Assembly (NCBI RefSeq): GCF_015461845.1
Contig: NZ_JACOPW010000003.1
Coordinates: 434,001-498,000, forward strand
Source: Pseudomonas mucoides
GTDB lineage: Bacteria; Pseudomonadota; Gammaproteobacteria; Pseudomonadales; Pseudomonadaceae
Length of the DNA: 64,000 nucleotides
Direction of reading: 5' to 3'
The notes under the pieces are model-generated. The model did no database searches. It was not told where the DNA came from and saw only the letters and a list, made by a program, of their open reading frames with translations. Shown here one piece after another: positions 8,463-16,745 of the stretch (position 1 is the stretch's first letter; every line of letters begins with the position of its first letter). The translations under genes were made by a program, and so were the position numbers.

Positions 8463-9800
8463 TTACAAGTTGTAGCCGCGTTCGTTATGGAGTGCCAGGT
8501 CGATGCCGACAGCCTCTTCTTCTTCCGTGATACGCAGGCCCATGACAGCGTCCAGGACCTTGAGAATGATGAAGGTGACGATCGCGGTGTAGATCACCGT
8601 GAAGCCCACGCCTTTGCACTGGATCCAGACTTGTGCGGCGATGTCGGTGACGGTGCCGAAGCCACCCAGCGACGGTGCAGCGAACACACCGGTCAGGATC
8701 GCGCCGAGGATACCGCCGATACCGTGCACACCGAAGGCGTCCAGGGAATCGTCATAACCGAGTTTGCGTTTCAGGGTGGTGGCGCAGAAGAAGCACACCA
8801 CGCCCGCTGCCAGGCCGATCACCAGCGCGCCCATCGGGCCCACCGTGCCAGCGGCTGGCGTAATGGCGACCAGACCGGCGACCACACCCGAAGCAATACC
8901 CAGTGCACTCGGTTTGCCGTGAGTCATCCACTCGGCGAACATCCAGCCCAGTGCGGCCGCGGCGGTTGCGATCTGCGTTACCAGCATCGCCATGCCGGCG
9001 GTACCGTTGGCCGCCGCAGCGGAACCGGCGTTGAAGCCGAACCAGCCGACCCACAACATCGCGGCGCCCATCAAGGTGTAACCGAGGTTGTGCGGGGCCA
9101 TCGGAGTGGTCGGGAAGCCTTTGCGCTTGCCCAGTACCAGGCAGGCAATCAGACCGGCCACACCGGCGTTGATGTGCACCACGGTGCCGCCGGCGAAGTC
9201 GAGTACGCCCCAGTCCCACAACAGGCCGCCGTTACCGGACCAGACCATGTGCGCAATCGGTGCGTAAACCAGGGTGAACCACACGCCCATGAAGATCAGC
9301 ATGGCGGAGAACTTCATCCGCTCGGCGAAGGCACCGACGATCAGCGCAGGAGTGATGATGGCGAAGGTCATCTGGAAGGTAACGAACACCGCCTCAGGGA
9401 ACAGCGCCGCAGGACCCGTCAGGCTGGCTGGCGTGATGCCGGCGAGGAAGGCCTTGTTCAGGCTCCCGAAGAACGAGTTGAAATTGATGACGCCCTGTTC
9501 CATGCCGGTGGTGTCGAACGCGATGCTGTAGCCATAAATGACCCACAGGACGCTGATCAGGCCGGTAATGGCGAAGCACTGCATCATCACGGAAAGAATG
9601 TTTTTGGACCGAACCATGCCGCCGTAGAACAGCGCGAGGCCGGGAATGGTCATGAACAGCACGAGGGCTGTCGAGGTCATCATCCAGGCGGTGTCGCCAG
9701 AGTTGAGGACTGGGGCCGCCACTTCGTCTGCCGCCAAGGCCAGGCCGGGCATTACGAGGGACAACAGGGCTCCTAGCCCTGCGAATTTACGCAGAGTCAT
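8463..9800 (-). CDS. amtB: Ammonium transporter AmtB
   Basis: 445 residues: cleavable signal peptide (MTLRKFAGLGALLSLVMPGLALA) then eleven predicted membrane helices in the inner membrane. Hallmarks seen are GDTAWMMTSTALVL, FYGGMVRSKN, the Amt signature DFAGGTVVHINAG (first pore His) and DDSLDAFGVHGIGG (second pore His). GGAG lies before the ATG at 9800; the longer frame upstream lacks this. It is 37 bases downstream of glnK on the same strand. GlnK blocks the AmtB pore when nitrogen is sufficient, so the two are a classic regulatory pair. Confidence 0.97.
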   Translation of the reverse strand: MTLRKFAGLGALLSLVMPGLALAADEVAAPVLNSGDTAWMMTSTALVLFMTIPGLALFYGGMVRSKNILSVMMQCFAITGLISVLWVIYGYSIAFDTTGMEQGVINFNSFFGSLNKAFLAGITPASLTGPAALFPEAVFVTFQMTFAIITPALIVGAFAERMKFSAMLIFMGVWFTLVYAPIAHMVWSGNGGLLWDWGVLDFAGGTVVHINAGVAGLIACLVLGKRKGFPTTPMAPHNLGYTLMGAAMLWVGWFGFNAGSAAAANGTAGMAMLVTQIATAAAALGWMFAEWMTHGKPSALGIASGVVAGLVAITPAAGTVGPMGALVIGLAAGVVCFFCATTLKRKLGYDDSLDAFGVHGIGGILGAILTGVFAAPSLGGFGTVTDIAAQVWIQCKGVGFTVIYTAIVTFIILKVLDAVMGLRITEEEEAVGIDLALHNERGYNL

Positions 9801-9837
9801 ATTGTTTTCTCCTGGGGCGTTGGGTTTGTGGCGGCGT

Positions 9838-10596
<759 letters not shown>

Positions 10597-10857
10597 ATGC
10601 TCGCACCCAAAGACTTCCTCGACGCCCTGACCGGCACCGCCTCACGCCTCTTCAGCGGCGACACCCCGCTGCCGAAAAGCGAAATCGAAAGCCAGTTCAA
10701 GGCTTTGTTGCAGAGTGGCTTCAGCAAGCTGGATCTGGTGAGCCGGGAAGAGTTCGATAGCCAGATGGTCGTGCTCGCACGCACCCGGGCACGGCTGGAG
10801 AGTCTTGAAGCCAAGGTGGCGGAGCTGGAAGCGAAGCTGAATCCACCTGCCGAGTAA
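10597..10857 (+). CDS. ubiK: UbiK/YqiC (BMFP) ubiquinone biosynthesis accessory factor
   Basis: 86 residues. The N-terminal half is an amphipathic helix (LAPKDFLDALTGTASRLF), followed by KSEIESQFKALLQSGFSKLDLVSREEFD, typical of the family, and a C-terminal coiled coil of heptad-like repeats (LARTRARLESLEAKVAELEAKL). UbiK assists aerobic ubiquinone biosynthesis with UbiJ and the Ubi complex. Single gene between glnK and comM, as in P. aeruginosa. Confidence 0.9.
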   Translation: MLAPKDFLDALTGTASRLFSGDTPLPKSEIESQFKALLQSGFSKLDLVSREEFDSQMVVLARTRARLESLEAKVAELEAKLNPPAE

Positions 10858-10867
10858 CACTGAAAAT

Positions 10868-10899
10868 CCCTGTGGGAGCGGGCTCGCCCGCGAATAGCG
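10868..10899. repeat. Single REP element
   Basis: CTGTGGGAGCGGGCTCGCCCGCGAATAGCG, one arm only of the REP palindrome, ten bases after the ubiK stop. Confidence 0.75.
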
Positions 10900-10940
10900 T
10901 CACCTCGGTCTACCAGCCCTCCCACACTGGATAGACCGCC

Positions 10941-10979
10941 CCCTGTAGGAGCTGCCGTAGGCTGCGATCTTTTGATCTT
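10941..10979. repeat. Second repeat type (AGGAGCTGCCG...GCTGCGATCTTTTGATC)
   Basis: CCTGTAGGAGCTGCCGTAGGCTGCGATCTTTTGATCTTCC. This differs from the GCTCGCGAT family and matches a second intergenic repeat I recognise from fluorescent pseudomonads; only one copy is in this window. Confidence 0.6.
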
Positions 10980-11114
10980 CCGCCCCGCCACAATCTCGGC
11001 AACGTCCTACAAAGATCACCACCGCCGTCCGATAGCGCCGCGAAGCCCAGGTTCCTAAGCTCATCCCCAGCTGAATATTCAGCACTGGGTTTGGCGACCT
11101 GGAAGCTTAAGGTG

Positions 11115-11260
11115 CACGACGACCATCTCTCGAGTCATGGCGGCTGTGCGTGGGAGACCTTCGGGTCTGCCGGGTTCCTTTTGCTCCGGTTCGCCAACCC
11201 GCGTACAGCTGCCACCCCAATCGTTTGGCGACGATTGCCGGCAGCCCCATTAGCAAAAGG
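11115..11260 (+). ncRNA. Candidate structured RNA upstream of the BRO-N gene
   Basis: The segment can fold compactly. An outer stem pairs 11139-11154 (GGCGGCTGTGCGTGGG) with 11198-11213 (CCCGCGTACAGCTGCC), allowing G-U pairs. Inside is a perfect hairpin AGACC-TTCG-GGTCT (11155-11168) with a UUCG tetraloop, and a GGGTT/AACCC helix (11172-11176 with 11196-11200) that competes with the outer stem. A further AATCGT/ACGATT hairpin (11219-11236) follows. The ribosome site AAAGGAG of the BRO-N gene lies right after. I recall similar blocks in other Pseudomonas genomes, but this is memory, not a search. Confidence 0.5.
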
Positions 11261-11270
11261 AGCTGTATCA

Positions 11271-11732
11271 ATGAATAGCGATGACGCTTATCTGTCCCCA
11301 CACATCTTCATCCGCCACAAACTCTATCTCCACGCCCTGCTGTTGGAAAACCAAGCCTGGTTTAGCGCCCGTGATCTAGGCCGTCTCTTGCGCCTCTTCC
11401 TCGACGAACGCGCCGTCCGCAAACTCGATCCTGATCAACATCAATCCGCGCGAGTTCTCATCCACGGCACCCTCGAAAACACCCTGCTAATCAGCGAATC
11501 TGGCGTCTACGCCCTGCTCGTCTACCACTACTGCCCCGAATACCGAGGCCTGCGCGAATGGCTGACCCACGACGTAGTGCCAGCCCTCAGAGACGCCCAA
11601 CATCCGGCAACAAGCGAACGCCCGATTCTGAGTCTGTTGAACTGGCCGGAGATGTCGCTGAGTTTGCTGCACTGGAATAACCAGCCGTGGATTCGGTTGC
11701 AGGATGTTCCGCAGATGCTTGCCGGGCCATGA
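11271..11732 (+). CDS. BRO-N domain (phage antirepressor-like) protein
   Basis: 153 residues. The N-terminal ~100 residues resemble the BRO-N domain of phage antirepressors: FIRHKLYLHALLLENQAWFSARDLGRLL, then LISESGVYALLVYHYCPEYRGLREWLTHDVVPALR, the usual end of the domain. The C-terminal part (LNWPEMSLSLLHWNNQPWIRLQDVPQML) looks like a partial second copy of the same motif. The start at 11271 was chosen for AAAGGAG ten bases upstream rather than the longer frame through the structured region. Role unknown; BRO-N domains bind DNA. Isolated in an accessory patch, no phage neighbours. Confidence 0.8.
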   Translation: MNSDDAYLSPHIFIRHKLYLHALLLENQAWFSARDLGRLLRLFLDERAVRKLDPDQHQSARVLIHGTLENTLLISESGVYALLVYHYCPEYRGLREWLTHDVVPALRDAQHPATSERPILSLLNWPEMSLSLLHWNNQPWIRLQDVPQMLAGP

Positions 11733-11795
11733 ACGGCCGCAGCGCTCGATCAATGCATCGTGGTGGAAGCGTGCTTCGCGGATGTTGCAATCGCT

Positions 11796-12074
11796 TTAAG
11801 TATTTGAAGCCCTACCACGTTCGATTTCGGCTTCCCGCAAATCGTAAGTCGCTTGCAGGTTCAGCCAGAACTCGGGCGTGGTGTTCAGGCAATGAGATAC
11901 CTTGCCCGCTAGATCGGCACTGACACAACGCTGGTACATGACGATTTCGTTTACCGTTTCCAAACATTCGTCCAACGAATGGGCGAACGCTGATTCTGAA
12001 ATGCCTAACGGCTCAAGAAACTCCTCTTTGAGGATTTCACCGGGATGAATCGGCCGCATTCCATTACTGTTCAT
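11796..12074 (-). CDS. HigA-like antitoxin, orphan
   Basis: 92 residues. The ends match HigA addiction-module antitoxins (MRPIHPGEILKEEFLEPLGIS at the start, TPEFWLNLQATYDLREAE at the end). The middle, where the helix-turn-helix recognition helix should be, is unusual (HSLDECLETVNEIVMYQRCVSADLAGKVSHCL), so DNA binding may be altered. GGAGAGG precedes the ATG. No HigB/RelE toxin frame is found upstream on the same strand (12075-12360), so it appears to be an orphan or decayed module. Confidence 0.8.
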   Translation of the reverse strand: MNSNGMRPIHPGEILKEEFLEPLGISESAFAHSLDECLETVNEIVMYQRCVSADLAGKVSHCLNTTPEFWLNLQATYDLREAEIERGRASNT

Positions 12075-12360
12075 TTTTCCTCTCCGAAGGCAGCGATCAA
12101 TTGACGATCATAAGCAGCCCTGCCAGCCAGACAAGATCGCTCACACCCTTTCGCCGCCGTCCTTCATCAATCCAGGCAACGTCCTACAACAACCTCATCC
12201 CGCGACTGATTACGTCGTAAATCCCCACTCCCTTACGCTTCCCCCATCAGAAAGACACTCGCAACATCCTGCGAAGATTTGGCACCTGCGCCATCACACG
12301 CCCCCGACTACCCTTCAAAAAACCGCAGGAAGCGGTTCCCGTAAAGCTCAAGGAACGACC

Positions 12361-13854
12361 ATGTCCCTCTCCATCGTTCACAGCCGCGCCCAGATTGGTG
12401 TCGATGCGCCCGCCGTTACCGTAGAAGTCCATCTGGCCAACGGTCTGCCGTCATTGACGATGGTCGGATTACCCGAAGCGGCGGTAAAGGAAAGCAAGGA
12501 TCGGGTACGCAGCGCGATCATCAACTCCGGTCTGCAATTCCCGGCGCGGCGCATCACGCTGAATCTCGCGCCTGCGGACTTACCAAAGGACGGCGGCCGA
12601 TTCGATCTGGCGATTGCCTTGGGGATTCTGTCCGCCAGCGTGCAGGTGCCGACGTTGACGCTGGATGACATTGAATGCCTGGGAGAGCTGGCGTTGTCCG
12701 GCGCGGTACGTGCCGTGAGAGGCGTGTTGCCGGCTGCACTGGCTGCACGCAAGGCCGGACGCTCGTTGATGGTGCCACGGGCGAACGCCGAGGAAGCGTG
12801 CCTGGCCTCGGGGTTGAAGGTGTTTGCCGTGGACCATCTGCTGGAAGCCGTTGCTCACTTCAACGGACATACGCCGGTCGAGCCCTACGTTTCCAATGGC
12901 TTGCTCTACGCCAGCAAACCCTATCCGGACTTGAATGAAGTGCAGGGGCAAATCTCGGCCAAGCGCGCATTGCTGATTGCGGCGGCTGGGGCTCATAACC
13001 TGCTCTTTAGCGGACCGCCGGGGACCGGGAAAACGTTGTTGGCGAGTCGGTTACCGGGGCTGCTTCCCCCGTTAGCCGAAAACGAGGCGCTGGAAGTCGC
13101 TGCCATTCAATCCGTCACCAGTTGCGTGCCCTTGAGCCACTGGCCGCAAAGACCATTCCGCCAGCCCCATCACTCCGCCTCGGGGCCGGCATTGGTTGGC
13201 GGTGGCTCGAAGCCGCAACCCGGCGAGATCACCCTCGCCCATCATGGCGTGCTGTTCCTCGACGAACTTCCGGAATTCGATCGCAAGGTGTTGGAGGTTT
13301 TAAGGGAACCGCTGGAGTCCGGGCACATCGTGATTTCCCGCGCCAAGGATCGCGTGAGGTTTCCGGCGCGCTTTCAACTGGTGGCCGCGATGAACCCGTG
13401 TCCCTGTGGATATCTTGGCGAACCCAGCGGCAAATGCAGTTGTACACCGGACATGGTCCAGCGTTATCGCAACAAATTGTCGGGGCCTCTGCTGGATCGG
13501 ATCGACCTGCACCTGACTGTCGCCCGAGAAGCCACGGCTCTGAATCCTGCGCTCAAACCCGGTGATGACACCGCCACTGCTGCGGTACTGGTCGCCGACG
13601 CCCGGGAGCTTCAAAACAAACGCCAAGGCTGTGCCAACGCATTCCTTGATTTGCCAGGGCTGCGTCGACACTGCAAGTTATCCACAACCGACGAGGCGTG
13701 GCTGGAAACTGCTTGCGAGCGTTTGACCTTGTCACTCAGGTCAGCCCATCGACTGCTCAAAGTCGCACGCACTTTGGCAGACCTTGAACAGGTCGATGGC
13801 ATCACCCGCGAACATCTGGCGGAGGCATTGCAGTATCGGCCAAGCACAAACTGA
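12361..13854 (+). CDS. comM: YifB/ComM-family Mg-chelatase-like AAA+ ATPase
   Basis: 497 residues. Three blocks: an N-terminal ChlI-type domain (about 1-120, with VHSRAQIGVDAPAVTVEVHL), an AAA+ core with Walker A GPPGTGKTLLASRLPG (about 218-233) and Walker B GVLFLDELPEF, and a C-terminal Mg-chelatase domain. The AMNPCPCGYLG cysteine motif typical of ComM is present. ComM is a branch-migration helicase that promotes recombination of incoming DNA in natural transformation. Start ATG at 12361 preceded by AAGGAACG. Confidence 0.95.
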   Translation: MSLSIVHSRAQIGVDAPAVTVEVHLANGLPSLTMVGLPEAAVKESKDRVRSAIINSGLQFPARRITLNLAPADLPKDGGRFDLAIALGILSASVQVPTLTLDDIECLGELALSGAVRAVRGVLPAALAARKAGRSLMVPRANAEEACLASGLKVFAVDHLLEAVAHFNGHTPVEPYVSNGLLYASKPYPDLNEVQGQISAKRALLIAAAGAHNLLFSGPPGTGKTLLASRLPGLLPPLAENEALEVAAIQSVTSCVPLSHWPQRPFRQPHHSASGPALVGGGSKPQPGEITLAHHGVLFLDELPEFDRKVLEVLREPLESGHIVISRAKDRVRFPARFQLVAAMNPCPCGYLGEPSGKCSCTPDMVQRYRNKLSGPLLDRIDLHLTVAREATALNPALKPGDDTATAAVLVADARELQNKRQGCANAFLDLPGLRRHCKLSTTDEAWLETACERLTLSLRSAHRLLKVARTLADLEQVDGITREHLAEALQYRPSTN

Positions 13855-13860
13855 CGAAAG

Positions 13861-15075
13861 TCATTCCTTGGTCAGATCAACCAACGGCACCTGCCGCACC
13901 TCAGTCTCCCGCCCACCCTGAATCTCGCTCACCCGCTTCAGCGCCTTATCCACAGCCCCTTTATCTGCCAACAGGCTGTAATGAATCTGAAACTGCTTCT
14001 GCTCTTTAACCCCAATCATCGGCACCAAACCAAGCGGCCGCTGGTACCGACGGTTGTAGGAAAAACTCGTCCCTGGCTCCAATCCGGTGACATACCCCTG
14101 CCCTTGCGTATCGGTGTTTTTCCACAGCGAAAACACTGGCAACTGCTGAGTATTAAACCCAACCGACACCCCAAGGCTCCCGGCCTTGTTATGCAGCACG
14201 GTCAGCGTATCGCCCTTGGCGTCGCCGTAGGGCACGACGTTGTAAACCGTCTCGTCGTAGTCCTTGGTCGGCGCACGGTAAGTCTGCCAATCCGGCAAAT
14301 CCCCTTTGGCCTTGTCGTTGAATGGCGACACCTGTTTCACCGGTGCCACAAACCGCGCGCCCTGCTCCAGGAACGGCGTGCTGAAGTTGCTGTGGTACAG
14401 CGCCTGGTATTCCTTCGGATAATCCCCGTTGTTGGTCAGGGTGTCGTTGAGGGCAAACGTGACGCTACCGGGCTCTGTGACCAGTTCGGTCATCACCGAG
14501 AAGTCGACTTTCTTGAACGCCTGTTCTTTAAGCTCGCCACGCAGGCTGATGGCGTAAGGCGGTTTCTCATCGATGTGCAGGGTGACTTTGCTGGCCGGGA
14601 TGTTGGCGGCGCGGCCATGGAGGGTCAGCAGTTCGCCGTTGTCCATGCCGGGATGGCCGACCCATTCGTAGCCGCAGCGGGCAACCAGTTCGTTGAAGCC
14701 TTCGAGCCAGCCCAGGCCGCCGCGGCCGTTGAGTTCGATGAAGGACGGATTGACCACATCCTTGACCGGCGAATCCCAACCCATGCGCACAGTACCAACC
14801 GACGCCTGCAAGACGTTCATCCCGCGGGTCGGTACCACCGAGAGTTTCATCGTGCCGTTATCGATGTCGACGATGCTGACGCCCTCTTGCCGACCGCCGT
14901 GCAAGGTGCGAAGGGTCACGGAAAAAGGTCGGTCGGTTTTCAGTCCGAGTTGTTGGCTGGTGATCTGCCAATTCTGGGGAGCCTTGTCGCTGTCGAGCAA
15001 TACGTAATCCCAGGCCAGGGCGTGAGAGGCAGCGGTGAGCGCGCCGAGTGCGACAGCGAATTTGAGCGGGGTCAT
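13861..15075 (-). CDS. DUF4432 periplasmic aldose-epimerase-like protein
   Basis: 404 residues with a signal peptide (MTPLKFAVALGALTAASHA, cleavage before LAWDY). The body is a galactose-mutarotase-like beta-sandwich of the DUF4432 group: VVPTRGMNVLQA, ELNGRGGLGWLEGFNELVARCGYEWVG, LHGRAANIPA, YHSNFS and LEPGTSFSYNRR are the recognisable blocks. Such folds bind sugars, but the substrate is unknown. Convergent with comM (stop codons six bases apart) and divergent from the srf-like cluster, so it may share a regulatory region with it. Confidence 0.85.
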   Translation of the reverse strand: MTPLKFAVALGALTAASHALAWDYVLLDSDKAPQNWQITSQQLGLKTDRPFSVTLRTLHGGRQEGVSIVDIDNGTMKLSVVPTRGMNVLQASVGTVRMGWDSPVKDVVNPSFIELNGRGGLGWLEGFNELVARCGYEWVGHPGMDNGELLTLHGRAANIPASKVTLHIDEKPPYAISLRGELKEQAFKKVDFSVMTELVTEPGSVTFALNDTLTNNGDYPKEYQALYHSNFSTPFLEQGARFVAPVKQVSPFNDKAKGDLPDWQTYRAPTKDYDETVYNVVPYGDAKGDTLTVLHNKAGSLGVSVGFNTQQLPVFSLWKNTDTQGQGYVTGLEPGTSFSYNRRYQRPLGLVPMIGVKEQKQFQIHYSLLADKGAVDKALKRVSEIQGGRETEVRQVPLVDLTKE

Positions 15076-15166
15076 GGGGAAAGCCTTTCTTGGAGTTGTG
15101 GGTTTTTTATAGCGCTGATGAATCGTTTCAGCAAGCTTAAAAAAGCACACCACCAAACCTTCCCAC

Positions 15167-15182
15167 GTCAATTCAAATTGAC
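15167..15182. promoter_or_regulatory. Inverted repeat GTCAATT-N2-AATTGAC, candidate operator
   Basis: Perfect 7+7 dyad in the 267-base gap between the divergent DUF4432 gene and srfA-like gene; it overlaps TTGAC sequences on both strands that could act as -35 elements. A second feature of the gap is a pair of GCTAATTG direct repeats (15234 and 15275) flanking a GGCGAC/GTCGCC hairpin. Confidence 0.45.
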
Positions 15183-15342
15183 CTCATGCAACCTCTGCGC
15201 ACTTACGCTAGTCTCATACGGTTTTGGACCTCCGCTAATTGACGGCGACATCATTATGACATTAAGGTCGCCAGCTAATTGCAGGAGCAAGCGCAGACGC
15301 TTTTGTCTGTCATTTTTGCGCAACGGAACATAGGGAGTTTGA

Positions 15343-16728
15343 ATGCGCGGGGCATTATTACGCAGCGGTAAGAGCGGGTCATTCATTGCCCTGGGTGAAA
15401 CAGGTCAGCCGGTCTACCGGGCTGCCTTGCAATTGCGCGAAGCCATTCGCCGCAAAAATCCTGAGTTGGTCGATCATCTGGCCATCCCCCAAAGCGATGA
15501 GCTCGGTAACCAGATCGACTGGTACAGCGGCCTCGACGGTGATGTGATCCCGTGGAGCAGTGCGACCGAAGAAGAACGCGCCCCTGCCCGCCGCCAACTT
15601 GAAGCGCTGAAAACCGCGCTCGAGGAACTGAGCCAGCGTTTCCTGGTGACTGATTCCGGCGAACCGCAGCAAGGCGACAAAGCCGTGTTCGGCAAGCTGC
15701 TCAAGCGCGTCATTCATTTCCCCGACGAGAATTTCGTCTACCTGGTGCAAGGCAAACCGGTGCTGACCTTTTGGGGTTTCGAGCATGCCGGTAACGGCAC
15801 TCGCGATCCCCTGCACTGCCTCTATCAGGTTCCGCCCGCGTTCACGCTTCCACCTGAGGTCGAACCCGCGCCTGTTGTTGCGCCCGTCGTACCGGTGGTT
15901 GCTCGTCCATGGTGGCGTCGCTGGTGGTGGCTGTTGCTGCTGCCGCTCCTGCTGCTGCTTTTGTGGTTGCTGCTCGGCCTGCGCGGTTGCGTGCCGATTC
16001 CGTCGGTGGCGGTAGATCTGTTGCCTGAGGGCATCGTGCCGGTGGAAAAACAACTGGAAGAGCCGCAAGTGACTGGCAATGTCACGACGCTGAATGGCGT
16101 TCCGGTGAATGGCGCTGTCGTGGGCTCCACCACAGGAACTGGCACCGCCGTGACCGGTACTCATGGAGTAGAAGCGCCCGCGGTCGAAGGTAGCGAGGCT
16201 GACACAGCGCCCGCCGGCGTGACCCAAGACCCCGCCAAAGACCCGGCAGCAGACCCGGCCGCCGAATCGCCAACCACACCACCCGAAAACAAAACCGCGC
16301 CGCCGGATATCACCTCCCCCGAGGGCGAAAAACCCGCCGCTGCCGCAAAACCCGGCCCTCCCCTGAGCATTCCGCCAGACGCCGCTGACGGTGCCGCCAA
16401 GTTCCTCGACGGTCAGTACCGTGCCGGGGCGGGTATTCAGGATCGCCGGACCGGCAAACCGCTGCGTCTGGAGTACCAGCTCAAGGACGGCAAGGGCGAA
16501 GTTACCGTGCATCAGGCCGACGGCACCAAGTGCAGCGGGCCAGTGAGCGCTACCATGAAGGGAGGCAGCCTGGCCATCGACAGCCAGGGTCAGGCCGTGT
16601 GCGCTGACGGCAGCACGTACGACATGCCCAAGGTCAACTGCCGCAAAGGGGCGACCACGGTCGCGGACTGCACCGGCGGTTACGGAAAAGATCAATTCCC
16701 CATGTCCATGCGGCACGTGGCCGAATAA
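15343..16728 (+). CDS. SrfA-family membrane-anchored protein
   Basis: 461 residues. Cytoplasmic N-terminal domain (1-165) with LGNQIDWYSGLDGDVIPW and FVYLVQGKPVLTFWGFE; one membrane helix at about 192-213 (WWLLLLPLLLLLLWLLLGL); a long Ala/Pro/Glu-rich periplasmic linker (215-345); and a C-terminal domain (345-455) with four Cys, probably two disulfides. It matches SrfA as annotated at srfABC loci (named in Salmonella as SsrB-regulated factors); no biochemical role is established. GGGAG before the ATG; first gene of the 11-gene run. The N-domain resembles that of the last gene of the cluster (30354-31799). Confidence 0.8.
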   Translation: MRGALLRSGKSGSFIALGETGQPVYRAALQLREAIRRKNPELVDHLAIPQSDELGNQIDWYSGLDGDVIPWSSATEEERAPARRQLEALKTALEELSQRFLVTDSGEPQQGDKAVFGKLLKRVIHFPDENFVYLVQGKPVLTFWGFEHAGNGTRDPLHCLYQVPPAFTLPPEVEPAPVVAPVVPVVARPWWRRWWWLLLLPLLLLLLWLLLGLRGCVPIPSVAVDLLPEGIVPVEKQLEEPQVTGNVTTLNGVPVNGAVVGSTTGTGTAVTGTHGVEAPAVEGSEADTAPAGVTQDPAKDPAADPAAESPTTPPENKTAPPDITSPEGEKPAAAAKPGPPLSIPPDAADGAAKFLDGQYRAGAGIQDRRTGKPLRLEYQLKDGKGEVTVHQADGTKCSGPVSATMKGGSLAIDSQGQAVCADGSTYDMPKVNCRKGATTVADCTGGYGKDQFPMSMRHVAE

Positions 16729-16745
16729 AAACGGAATAACCCGAC

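Noticed and set aside
12075..12360. A HigB toxin gene upstream of the HigA-like gene
   Set aside because: All frames on the minus strand contain stops and no RelE/HigB motif is readable; only about 24 sense codons precede the antitoxin start in one frame.
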